A DNA stretch of 12,593 bases from Clostridia bacterium (GCA_024403215.1 JAKSSJ010000036.1:1-12593); one strand, 5' to 3'. Counted from the stretch's first letter, positions 1 through 6,347 are shown. Program-made: numbers and translations. The notes: a model not told the origin generated them from the sequence alone.

Positions 1-9
1 AAAGGGATG

Positions 10-186
10 TTATTCAGCAGGTGCAGCTTCTTTAGGCTGTCTTCTCTGAGCTTTTCTCTTGTCTCTGCAAGCTTTGCATCTCTTTGGTTCGTTGTCAAAA
101 CCTTTTTCTTTATAGAATTCTTGTTCACCTACTGTAAAGATAAATTCTTGACCACAGTCCTGGCATACCAGTGTCTTGTCTTCCAT
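10..186 (-). CDS. Small zinc-ribbon protein (zf-trcl-like), 58 aa
   Basis: A complete 58-codon gene that is easily missed because it is short. The sequence shows two CxxC pairs, C8-C11 (VCQDCG) and C37-C40 (RCKAC), which would hold one zinc ion. A short aromatic and acidic linker (EFIFTVGEQEFYKEKGF) lies between them, and a basic then Ala/Pro/Glu-rich tail follows. This layout matches the 'probable zinc-ribbon' family (zf-trcl) common in Firmicutes, whose molecular role is not established. The ATG at 184-186 is preceded by AGAGGAG at a good distance, and the stop TAA is at 10-12. It has its own promoter with palindromes upstream. The family match is from memory of its Cys spacing; no function is claimed. 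Confidence 0.85.
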   Translation of the reverse strand: MEDKTLVCQDCGQEFIFTVGEQEFYKEKGFDNEPKRCKACRDKRKAQRRQPKEAAPAE

Positions 187-214
187 TATGTTTCTCCTCT
201 AAAAACAGATAATT

Positions 215-227
215 GGACAATTTGTCC
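215..227. promoter_or_regulatory. 13-bp palindrome downstream of the zinc-ribbon promoter (operator candidate)
   Basis: GGACAATTTGTCC is a perfect inverted repeat with 6-bp arms around one central base. It lies about 6 to 18 bases downstream of the predicted transcription start of the zinc-ribbon gene, a position where a bound repressor would block initiation or early elongation. I cannot assign it to a known regulator: it is not a LexA, Rex or Fur box as I know them. Confidence 0.4.
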
Positions 228-239
228 TAAATTAGTAGT

Positions 240-268
240 ATGTTATAGCAAAAACACGTTTTTGTCAA
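240..268 (-). promoter_or_regulatory. Sigma-A type promoter of the zinc-ribbon gene
   Basis: Read on the minus strand, a perfect TTGACA -35 box (263-268) is followed by either TATAAC (242-247, 15-base spacer) or TAACAT (240-245, 17-base spacer) as the -10. The start would fall near 233, leaving a leader of about 45 bases before the ATG. The spacer is itself almost entirely a palindrome (separate entry). Confidence 0.65.
249..264. promoter_or_regulatory. Palindrome filling the promoter spacer (operator candidate)
   Basis: CAAAAACACGTTTTTG has 7-bp inverted arms separated by two bases. It sits between the -35 and -10 boxes of the zinc-ribbon promoter and overlaps the end of the -35. A repressor bound here would exclude RNA polymerase. 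The arms are mostly A and T runs, so chance is a real alternative, as is a weak terminator for the upstream cupin gene. Confidence 0.3.
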
Positions 269-283
269 GATATTACCAAAAAC

Positions 284-775
284 TTACTTAAATTCATATG
301 TGTTTTGCATTACGCAGGAGAAGTGGAAGATTGGCTTATCCACCTTTTGAATAAACAGCGGGCCATGTTCAAGACCTGCAGGAAGCCATACCATAGTGCT
401 TTTGGTAAATACATGCTTCTCGCCGCCGATATAGAAAATAATCTCTCCATTGAGCTCTTCTGGATGCTCTGGATCTGAGCCGTAAAAAGCCACTATCTCT
501 CCTACATCGTGCTTGTGAGCCTGAAGGAAGGATGTGCCCTCCTCCTTAGCCTCATCAATGAGGTACATATTTGGTTTATAGTACCAAGACGCATTAAGCT
601 GCATAGCTCCAGGAATAGCATTAGAATCCATCCAAAGTATTCTCTTGCCATATCTTTCATACTTTTCTACAACCTGAGGGTCTGCCTGGTGAGCCGGAAG
701 CGTAAGCTTATTTAGCACATACTTTCCCATTTCACCTTCATCGTTGTAATATGTCTTATCTGTACGAGGGTCCAT
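284..775 (-). CDS. Small cupin-fold protein, 163 aa, function unknown
   Basis: A single-domain cupin. Both cupin motifs are complete: motif 1 reads HKHDVGEIVAFYG (HxH, then E, then G) and motif 2 reads PAGLEHGP (PxGxxH). All four usual metal ligands (two His, one Glu, one His) are therefore present, and a metal-binding beta-barrel is expected. The segment after motif 1 (GSDPEHPEELNGEIIFYIGGE) is an acidic loop. The chosen start is the ATG at 773-775, because GGAGG (781-785) lies seven bases upstream. Extending to a TTG at 785-787 would bury that site inside the coding region. It follows yggT by 13 bases and is probably cotranscribed with it. The substrate is not recognisable; cupins range from isomerases and dioxygenases to non-enzymatic sensors. 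Confidence 0.85.
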   Translation of the reverse strand: MDPRTDKTYYNDEGEMGKYVLNKLTLPAHQADPQVVEKYERYGKRILWMDSNAIPGAMQLNASWYYKPNMYLIDEAKEEGTSFLQAHKHDVGEIVAFYGSDPEHPEELNGEIIFYIGGEKHVFTKSTMVWLPAGLEHGPLFIQKVDKPIFHFSCVMQNTYEFK

Positions 776-788
776 GATAGCCTCCAAA

Positions 789-1070
789 TTAGAAAATTAA
801 TATGACTAATCTTGCTAAAAATCTGTACACAAACTGAAGTAATAGCAGAAAAACATAAGGCGAAAAATCTACACCTATTTTATAGGTAAGCGGCCTAATG
901 AGTTTCCTTACTGGAGACAAAAGTGGCTCCATATACTTAGCAAGTGTTCTGTAAATGTTATAAAGTTTTGCCGAGGCTCCTGCAAACCATGAAAGTATAA
1001 CGTAAGCCCAAAGTGCCCAGTCAACTACTTTGTATGCGAGCCCTAAAATTGATAAAATGATTCGTTCCAT
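789..1070 (-). CDS. yggT: YggT/YlmG family membrane protein, 93 aa
   Basis: A 93-residue integral membrane protein with two hydrophobic segments, roughly residues 4-29 and 69-92. They flank a basic amphipathic loop carrying YMEPLLSPVRKLIRP, the hallmark (PLLxPxRxxIP-type) of the YggT/YlmG family. Family members are implicated in membrane and division-site or osmotic functions in bacteria and in thylakoid assembly in plastids, but the molecular activity is unknown. In many Firmicutes the gene sits beside sepF and divIVA; here it does not. The ATG at 1068-1070 is the only possible start because an in-frame TAA lies two codons upstream. No Shine-Dalgarno is visible. An extended -10 promoter lies just before the ATG. 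Confidence 0.9.
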   Translation of the reverse strand: MERIILSILGLAYKVVDWALWAYVILSWFAGASAKLYNIYRTLAKYMEPLLSPVRKLIRPLTYKIGVDFSPYVFLLLLQFVYRFLARLVILIF

Positions 1071-1076
1071 ACTTTA

Positions 1077-1085
1077 ATTATAACA
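1077..1085 (-). promoter_or_regulatory. Extended -10 promoter of yggT, leaderless-type spacing
   Basis: On the minus strand TGTTATAAT (TGn plus a perfect TATAAT at 1077-1082) lies only six bases before the yggT ATG. Initiation about seven bases past the -10 would fall on or next to the A of the ATG. The weak -35 candidates (TTGCCC or TTTGCC, about 1098-1104) lie in the terminator hairpin, which an extended -10 promoter can tolerate. Confidence 0.6.
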
Positions 1086-1088
1086 CAA

Positions 1089-1117
1089 AAAAATTCCGGG
1101 CAAAGCCCGGAATTTTT
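1089..1117 (-). terminator. Intrinsic terminator after the ispH-rpsA fusion
   Basis: A perfect 13-bp inverted repeat with core AATTCCGGGC / GCCCGGAATT, a 3-base loop, and a run of seven T on the minus strand. It starts 11 bases after the fusion gene stop codon. The arms end in A/T runs on both sides, so it could work in both directions, although no plus-strand gene approaches it. Confidence 0.93.
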
Positions 1118-1127
1118 ATAGCAAATT

Positions 1128-3098
1128 TTATTCTGCTTGTTCTTCAGCAACAGGAGCTTCCTGTAGAGCTTCTGTCTGTGCTTCTTCAACAGGCTTTTCT
1201 GGTTCTGGAAGTGTAGCCTTGATTGAAAGTGAAATTCTCTTTCTTTCCTTATCAATCTCTAAGATCTTTGCTTCTACTTCCTGGCCTAATGTAAGCTCGT
1301 CTGCAACCTTGTTTACTCTCTTGTAAGCAATTTCAGAAATGTGAACGAGTCCATCAAGTCCTGGTGCGAGTTCAATGAATGCACCGTATTCTTTAAGCTG
1401 AACAACTTTTCCCTTGATTACTTGGCCAACCTGATATTCATCATCAATTACTGACCATGGTTCTGGAGCGTTCTGCTTAAGTCCTAAAGAAATCTTACCT
1501 TTCTCAGCGTTCATTGAAAGAATCTTTACGTTAAGAACCTGACCGATTTCAAGTACTTCCTGTGGGTGTTTAAGCTTTCCCCAAGAGATTTCGGAAATGT
1601 GAAGAAGTCCATCGATTCCACCGATGTCTACGAATGCACCGTAGTCTGTGAATCTCATTACTTTTCCTTCTACAACGTCTCCAACGTTAAGTGTATCCCA
1701 AATCTCTGCAATCTTCTTGCTTCTTTCTTCAGAAAGGAATGCCTTGTGTGAGAATACAACCTTTCCTCTCTTTTGGTCTACTCTTGTTACTCTTACAGGG
1801 AGAGTCTTTCCAATGAATTCTTCTGCTGTTTCAACATAGTGATCAGCAAGCTGAGACATTGGAATAAATCCTGATACTTCTTTATAATTAGCAACAACGC
1901 CGCCCTTTACTTCCTTAACGATTACAACATCGATAAGTTCTTTGCTTTCCATAGCTGCGTTAATTTCATCCCAATTTTCTCCAGACTGGAGCTTCTTCTT
2001 TGAGAGAAGAATATTTCCATCTCCGTCATCTGTCTTTATTACTTTAGCCTGAACTGCATCACCTACTGCAAATGCATCAGCAAGTGTTTGTCCTTCTTCT
2101 AAAGCAACTTCTTCTACAGGAAGGATACCATCCTTCTTGCATCCCATATTAACTACAACATGATCTTTTGCAACTTGAACTACAGTTCCGTCTACAATTT
2201 CGTTTCTTCCAGGAAGCTTTAATGATTTTTCGATTTCTTCCATGAAAGCAGCCATTTCGCTATTTGGATTCAGATTTTTAAATGCGTCACTCATACTTGC
2301 GACAACCTCCTTAATTTTGCTTGCTGGTGCCGAAGCACTCGCCGCAACCCCTATTCTATTATATTTTTTGATTTGTGACAAGGGCAAATCGCTTGAATTT
2401 TCAACAAAAACGACATTTTTACATGCTTTTTTGCACAATTCATATAATTTTTTGGAGTTGGAACTAGAAAAATCACCAATAACCACCATTAAATCAGACT
2501 TTTTTGCGAGCAAATATGCGCTGTCTTGCCTTTCCTTTGTGGCTTTGCAAATGGTATCTATAGAGCTGCAAGATGCCGATTTAATGCAGCTTTCAAAGCT
2601 TTCTTTTGAAATAGTTGTCTGTGCAACTATAGTTGAATTTGGGCTAATAATCTTAAGAACCTCTTCCGGATTAGTTGTTGCCCCGAGAGCTTTTTTAGCA
2701 CAGCCTAAGATACCTTTTACCTCTGGATGCTCGGCATCGCCAATAACCAAAATCTCGTCAGCTTCTCTAGCTATCTTATGAATTTTTTCAACAAAAGGAC
2801 AAGTAGCATCTATTAGCTCTATGCCTTTTTCCTTAGCAAGCTCATAGGTCCTATCAGGCTCGCCGTGAGCCCTAATCAAAACCTTAGAATTTTCTGGTGC
2901 TTCCATAATATTATTTATGGTAACAAGCCCATTATTACTGAGTTCTTCAGTAACAGTTTTATTATGAATAAGAGAACCAAGGCAGTAAAGCGTATAGCCC
3001 TCTGCCTTGGCCTGTTCTAGTTCCTTGTATGCAGTTTCAACGGCTCTTGTCACGCCAAAGCAAAATCCGGCGTGCTCTGCCACTGTAATTGTAGCCAT
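1128..3098 (-). CDS. ispH-rpsA: IspH (HMBPP reductase) fused to ribosomal protein S1, 656 aa
   Basis: Residues 1 to about 275 are IspH, which makes IPP and DMAPP in the last step of the MEP isoprenoid pathway. The three [4Fe-4S] cysteines are C13 (HAGFCFGV), C100 (DATCPFV) and C184 (TICKAT). H45, H78, H124 and E126 (AEHPEVKG), the T161/T162 pair and the SSNS motif (212-215) are also present. Residues about 300 to 630 hold four S1 RNA-binding domains, beginning near 302, 388, 472 and 558; the last two are the most canonical (YGAFVDI, YGAFIEL, DGLLHISE). A Glu/Pro-rich tail follows. This fusion is known in Clostridia, so the architecture is not novel. The gene starts nine bases after rarA with no good Shine-Dalgarno, suggesting coupling. 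A strong internal ribosome binding site precedes Met269, and codon choice changes between the halves. Confidence 0.95.
   Translation of the reverse strand: MATITVAEHAGFCFGVTRAVETAYKELEQAKAEGYTLYCLGSLIHNKTVTEELSNNGLVTINNIMEAPENSKVLIRAHGEPDRTYELAKEKGIELIDATCPFVEKIHKIAREADEILVIGDAEHPEVKGILGCAKKALGATTNPEEVLKIISPNSTIVAQTTISKESFESCIKSASCSSIDTICKATKERQDSAYLLAKKSDLMVVIGDFSSSNSKKLYELCKKACKNVVFVENSSDLPLSQIKKYNRIGVAASASAPASKIKEVVASMSDAFKNLNPNSEMAAFMEEIEKSLKLPGRNEIVDGTVVQVAKDHVVVNMGCKKDGILPVEEVALEEGQTLADAFAVGDAVQAKVIKTDDGDGNILLSKKKLQSGENWDEINAAMESKELIDVVIVKEVKGGVVANYKEVSGFIPMSQLADHYVETAEEFIGKTLPVRVTRVDQKRGKVVFSHKAFLSEERSKKIAEIWDTLNVGDVVEGKVMRFTDYGAFVDIGGIDGLLHISEISWGKLKHPQEVLEIGQVLNVKILSMNAEKGKISLGLKQNAPEPWSVIDDEYQVGQVIKGKVVQLKEYGAFIELAPGLDGLVHISEIAYKRVNKVADELTLGQEVEAKILEIDKERKRISLSIKATLPEPEKPVEEAQTEALQEAPVAEEQAE
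2292..2312 (-). promoter_or_regulatory. Internal ribosome binding site and ATG for a free S1 protein
   Basis: Inside the fusion gene, AAGGAGGT (2305-2312), a near-perfect Shine-Dalgarno, lies 10-11 bases before an in-frame ATG (2292-2294, Met269). Translation from here would give a 388-residue protein beginning MSDAFKNLNPNSEM, with all four S1 domains and no IspH. The same bases encode Lys-Glu-Val near the IspH C-terminus, so a chance match is possible. Confidence 0.5.
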
Positions 3099-3107
3099 TT
3101 TACTAAT

Positions 3108-4385
3108 CTATTTCTTATTATCTTTTCCTAAATTATCAAGGTAATTCTTAAAAGCAACTTCCTGGCCATGATCTGATGGATTATAGTACTTAACCCCTTC
3201 TTTATACAGATTATCCGGAAGATATTGCTGCTCGACCCAGCCGCCAAATTCATGTGGGTATTTATAGCCAATTCCGCGCCCCAGCTTTTCTGCACCGCTA
3301 TAGTGAGTATCCTTCAAATGAGCCGGAATATCGTCTATTTTACGCGATTTTAGGTCTTCTAAGGCCATGTCTATAGCACATATACCAGAATTAGACTTAG
3401 GGCTGCTGGCAAGCAGTATTACCGCCTGGCTTAGCATTATTCTGGCTTCTGGAAAGCCCACCATCTGAGAAGCTGTAACGCAAGAAGTTACAATTGAAAT
3501 TGCCTGAGGATAGGCCATGCCAATATCCTCTGAAGCAATAACCATCAATCTTCTTCCTATAGTCATCACGTCTGCATCAGCAGAAATCAGCCTTGCAAGA
3601 TAGTGAACCGCAGCATCAGGATCTGAACCTCTGATAGATTTTTGGAGAGCCGAAAGAAGATTATATTTATCCTCGCTCTTGTCGTAGAAGGAAGTCTGCC
3701 TTTGCATTGCCTCGCCGGCAAGCTTTAAGCTAATTTCCTTTCCCTCCATATTCTCTGCAATAAAGCCGAGCGTATCAAGAGCAACTCTAACATCGCCATC
3801 GCTTCTTTCAGCAATCATAGAAAGCGCTTCTTCTTCATAAGTAAGCCCAAGCTTTCCAAGGCCTCTTTCCTGATTACTAATTGCACTTTTTAATATTTTT
3901 ACTACATCTTCTTTTGAAAGACGTCTAAACTCATAAACAGCTCTTACCCTAGAAAGCACCGCATTATTAATTGCAAAATAAGGATTCTCCGTTGTGCTTC
4001 CGATAAAGTTTACAACGCCCTCCTCTAGTGCCAAAAGCAATGCATCCTGCTGCAATTTATTCCATCGATGAAACTCATCAACATAAAGATAAACCTTTTT
4101 CTTTTCTACGCCAAAGGTTTTAACTCTCGCTTCATCAAGAACCGCTTTTAAATCTTTAAGTCCGCTGGTTGTTGCATTGAGCTCATAAAAATCTGCTCCC
4201 ATTTCTTTTACAATAATGCGAGCCAAAGTAGTCTTGCCAGTTCCTGATGGTCCAAAGAAAATAGCAGACTCGAAATTTTTATTTTTGATTGAATTGTAGA
4301 GAAGAGAACCCTTGTAGAGGAAATGGCGCTGTCCAAAAAACTCGTCAAGTCCTGATGGTCTCATCCTTGTTGATAAAGGTGTCAT
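3108..4385 (-). CDS. rarA: Replication-associated recombination protein A (RarA/MgsA), AAA+ ATPase
   Basis: 425 residues, usual for the family. RarA is a clamp-loader-like AAA+ ATPase that acts at stalled or collapsed replication forks. The N-terminus carries the family opening (PLSTRMRPSGLDEFFGQRH). Walker A is GPSGTGKT (45-52), and Walker B is VYLYVDEFHRWNK with D103 and E104. Sensor 1 is GSTTENPYF (129-137), and the arginine finger is probably R146 in LSRVR. The C-terminal half has the family's tetramerisation region, including the ASEDIGMAYPQA segment and the YPHEFGGWVEQQYLPD ending. The ATG at 4383-4385 follows the folC stop by six bases with no Shine-Dalgarno, so it is probably translated by coupling to folC. 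Nothing in it links functionally to folate; it looks like a passenger of the operon. Confidence 0.95.
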   Translation of the reverse strand: MTPLSTRMRPSGLDEFFGQRHFLYKGSLLYNSIKNKNFESAIFFGPSGTGKTTLARIIVKEMGADFYELNATTSGLKDLKAVLDEARVKTFGVEKKKVYLYVDEFHRWNKLQQDALLLALEEGVVNFIGSTTENPYFAINNAVLSRVRAVYEFRRLSKEDVVKILKSAISNQERGLGKLGLTYEEEALSMIAERSDGDVRVALDTLGFIAENMEGKEISLKLAGEAMQRQTSFYDKSEDKYNLLSALQKSIRGSDPDAAVHYLARLISADADVMTIGRRLMVIASEDIGMAYPQAISIVTSCVTASQMVGFPEARIMLSQAVILLASSPKSNSGICAIDMALEDLKSRKIDDIPAHLKDTHYSGAEKLGRGIGYKYPHEFGGWVEQQYLPDNLYKEGVKYYNPSDHGQEVAFKNYLDNLGKDNKK

Positions 4386-4391
4386 GTTATA

Positions 4392-5699
4392 TTAATTAAG
4401 CACTATGCCTCTTATATGTCCTACAAGATATAAAGAACCAAAGCATACTATTGCTCCGTCCTCACCTGCAGCTTCTCTGGCCATCTTAATGCCATCTTCC
4501 ATTGCTTTATATGCAGCTGGACTTACGTCGTGGCTTGGCTCGCCAGCCCCTGGCACTGCAGTAGCTTTAATTCCTTTTGCAGTAAGAAGCTTTGCAAGAT
4601 TTTCTGCAGACATTGCTCTTTCAGAAAATGGTGTAAGGCAGATGAATTCTTTTGCATAAGGAATGATAAGATCTAAGATTTGATTATAATCTTTATCTGC
4701 GAGCACTCCCATCAGAAAGACTGCCTTCTTGTCCCCAAGAAGATTTTTAAGACTTGTTGCAAGTGCTTCAGCGCACTGAGGATTATGTCCGCCGTCAAGA
4801 AGGAAGAGAGGATCTTTTCCAAGTATCTCAAGTCTTGCTGGCCACTTTACATTCTTAACTCCGTACTGAACATTCTCATCAGAAATCTTCCAGCCTCTTT
4901 TTCTTAAAGCATCTACTGCTTCCATTACTACACAGCAGTTATGAAGCTGGTGAGCTCCAAGAAGATTTAATGTATAGCTTCTTCCCTCGAACTTAATTTC
5001 CTGACCGTTTAAAGTTTCTGAAATAAGCTCAAGCTTTGAAAAATCTACACAGCTTAGTGGAACATTCTTTTCCTTACAGATACTCTTAATTACTTCTGTT
5101 ACTTCTGGCGCACCATCATAGCATACGCAGCTTGCGCCCTCTTTAATGATACCACCCTTTGTTGTAGCAATCTTTTCAAGAGTATCTCCAAGATATTCTG
5201 TGTGCTCAAGTCCAATATTTGTAATGATGGCAACTTCAGGAGCATCAATTACATTTGTAGAATCAAGTGCTCCACCCATGCCAACCTCAAGAACAACAAT
5301 GTCGCAATTCTCATCTCTAAAATATTGCATTGCAATTGCTGTTACAAGCTCGAACTGACTTGGGTGATCTTCCATTTTTTCTGCAATAGCCTTTACCTTT
5401 TCGGTAAGGCTTGCAAGTTTATCCCCATCAATATTTTTTCCGTTAACCTGCATGCGCTCGTTAAACTCTTGAATATATGGAGAGGTATAAAGACCAACCT
5501 TATATCCTGCACTTCTTAAAATACTGTCAAGCATTGCGCAGGTAGAACCCTTACCGTTACTTCCTGTAACGTGAATAAACTTAAGTCCCTTGTGAGGATT
5601 ACCCATTTTATCAAGGAGCTCTTTGGTTCTATCAAGGCCAAGCCTTGTGCTGCTCCAAGTATAATTTTCTATATACTCTATTGCTTCCTTTGCATTCAT
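4392..5699 (-). CDS. folC: Folylpolyglutamate synthase / dihydrofolate synthase (FolC)
   Basis: 435 residues, normal length. FolC adds glutamates to folates (and often to dihydropteroate), which retains them in the cell and suits them to one-carbon enzymes. The P-loop is TGSNGKGS (45-52). Also visible are the YTSPYIQEFNERM folate-loop region, LEVGMGGALDSTNVI, the TNIGLEHTEYLGDTLEKIA segment, and LDGGHNPQ in the C-terminal domain. The usual EKAGIIK lysine motif reads TKGGIIK, keeping the lysine. Its ATG directly abuts the folT stop codon (TAAATG), and GAAGG in the end of folT may serve as its ribosome binding site. Placement behind folT pairs folate uptake with trapping by polyglutamylation, so it may share control by the THF riboswitch through coupling. 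Confidence 0.96.
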   Translation of the reverse strand: MNAKEAIEYIENYTWSSTRLGLDRTKELLDKMGNPHKGLKFIHVTGSNGKGSTCAMLDSILRSAGYKVGLYTSPYIQEFNERMQVNGKNIDGDKLASLTEKVKAIAEKMEDHPSQFELVTAIAMQYFRDENCDIVVLEVGMGGALDSTNVIDAPEVAIITNIGLEHTEYLGDTLEKIATTKGGIIKEGASCVCYDGAPEVTEVIKSICKEKNVPLSCVDFSKLELISETLNGQEIKFEGRSYTLNLLGAHQLHNCCVVMEAVDALRKRGWKISDENVQYGVKNVKWPARLEILGKDPLFLLDGGHNPQCAEALATSLKNLLGDKKAVFLMGVLADKDYNQILDLIIPYAKEFICLTPFSERAMSAENLAKLLTAKGIKATAVPGAGEPSHDVSPAAYKAMEDGIKMAREAAGEDGAIVCFGSLYLVGHIRGIVLN

Positions 5700-6209
5700 T
5701 TAAATCGCCTTCTTTACTGCAGTTGTAATCTTTGGCATTACAATACCAAATACAACAGACTTAACAATGCAAATTACAAGTCTGAGCAAAAGCCCGCCTG
5801 TAATAAAGCCTTTAAAATAATATCCATACATAACGGCGTCAACATACATAACGCCAGTATTCAAAATAGTTACAAATAATTCTGAAAGAATAATTGAAAC
5901 TAGAATTTGCTTATTTGTGTTTTTATAATTATGTTTCTTGGCATACAGGCCCAAGAATAGGCCCATAAGAACATACGGGAGTATCCAAAGAACTGTTGTT
6001 GCAGAAACTCCGTATTTAAGTAATTGATAGATTAGAGTGCCGACGCCACCTATTGCAAGACCATCAAGTGGTCCAAACAAAAGTGCACCGAGCATAATTG
6101 GAACTGTTTCAAATGTAATTTTAAATGCTGTTGCGTCTATGGCAATATAACCAAGTACTGCACACATCGCAGCAAGCATGCCATCTATGGCAAGCCTCTT
6201 TGTTTTCAT
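5700..6209 (-). CDS. folT: Folate-specific ECF transporter substrate-binding subunit (FolT)
   Basis: 169 residues with about five to six hydrophobic segments, typical of a vitamin ECF S component. It contains the family signature FETVPIMLGALLFGPLDG (residues 33-50 of the chosen start), and the conserved N-terminal basic stretch (MKTKRLAIDGMLAAM) fits. It would bind folate and associate with a shared EcfA/EcfA'/EcfT energising module, not encoded in this window. The start is the ATG at 6207-6209, with GGAGGAG (6217-6223) seven bases upstream. A longer open frame exists to 6311, but its extra 34 residues are translated riboswitch RNA and show no membrane-protein character. Folate specificity is inferred from the THF riboswitch and adjacent folC. 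Confidence 0.93.
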   Translation of the reverse strand: MKTKRLAIDGMLAAMCAVLGYIAIDATAFKITFETVPIMLGALLFGPLDGLAIGGVGTLIYQLLKYGVSATTVLWILPYVLMGLFLGLYAKKHNYKNTNKQILVSIILSELFVTILNTGVMYVDAVMYGYYFKGFITGGLLLRLVICIVKSVVFGIVMPKITTAVKKAI

Positions 6210-6216
6210 AATAAAA

Positions 6217-6258
6217 CTCCTCCGTGTTTGCCACGAAGAAGTCTGTCTTCTTGTGGCA
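6217..6258 (-). promoter_or_regulatory. Riboswitch expression platform: Shine-Dalgarno sequestering hairpin versus anti-sequestor
   Basis: Two exclusive hairpins can be drawn. Sequestor: CUUCUUCGUG (6232-6241) pairs with CACGGAGGAG (6217-6226) in a continuous 10-bp stem (two G-U pairs) with loop GCAAA, burying the folT Shine-Dalgarno GGAGGAG. Anti-sequestor: UGCCAC (6253-6258) plus AAGAAG (6247-6252) pair with CUUCUU (6236-6241) and GUGGCA (6229-6234), with one bulge and loop ACAGA, freeing the Shine-Dalgarno. The anti-sequestor's 5' arm also supplies the 3' strand of aptamer stem P1 (CUGCC). Ligand-stabilised P1 should therefore favour the sequestor and stop translation. No U-run follows, so transcription termination is unlikely. 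Confidence 0.7.
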
Positions 6259-6347
6259 GTGGATGCGGAAACAACATCGCGGTATTCCTTCGTCAAAGGG
6301 CAACTTCCCATCCCTTTGCACTTTACGCGCTGTTTCCTACTCTGGCC
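6255..6347 (-). promoter_or_regulatory. Tetrahydrofolate (THF) riboswitch aptamer upstream of folT
   Basis: The minus-strand sequence carries the conserved blocks I know from the THF riboswitch class: GAGUAGG, GCGCGUAAAGUG, a stem-loop with loop AUGGGAAGUUG, ACGAAGG, CCGCG, and GCAUCC. Visible helices are P1 GGC(C)AG/CUGCC (6342-6347 with 6255-6259), P2 GGAAACA/UGUUUCC (6331-6337 with 6267-6273), an inner CGCG/CGCG, and CAAAGGG/CCCUUUG (6312-6318 with 6294-6300). The G-rich apical loop can pair with the CC of GCAUCC as the expected pseudoknot. The downstream gene is folT, the usual target. The 5' strand of P1 and the UAG of the upstream cyclo-ligase gene are inside the aptamer. Confidence 0.88.

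Noticed and set aside
7..291. 94-residue plus-strand open frame at the left edge
   Set aside because: It is the complement of the zinc-ribbon gene and its promoter. The minus strand has a CxxC protein with a good Shine-Dalgarno and a real promoter; the plus-strand product is a low-complexity Phe/Ser-rich sequence.
776..787. TTG start four codons upstream of the cupin ATG
   Set aside because: GGAGG lies between the TTG and the ATG at the right distance for the ATG, so the TTG would place the ribosome binding site inside the gene.
2242..2781. 179-residue plus-strand open frame opposite IspH
   Set aside because: It is antisense to conserved IspH motifs; no Shine-Dalgarno, promoter or recognisable domain. 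Long antisense frames are common opposite AT-rich coding sequence.
1128..3098. Treating the IspH-S1 fusion itself as a new architecture or a sequencing artefact
   Set aside because: The same fusion is established in Clostridia, the frame is continuous and both halves keep their motifs. Only the internal start and codon break are reported as findings.
6229..6258. Anti-sequestor hairpin as an intrinsic terminator of the riboswitch
   Set aside because: No U-run follows the stem; the next bases are AACACGGAGGAG, so translational control is the better reading.
6210..6311. 34-residue N-terminal extension of FolT
   Set aside because: The extension is translated riboswitch RNA. The Shine-Dalgarno GGAGGAG points to the ATG at 6207-6209, and the extension has no membrane or signal character.
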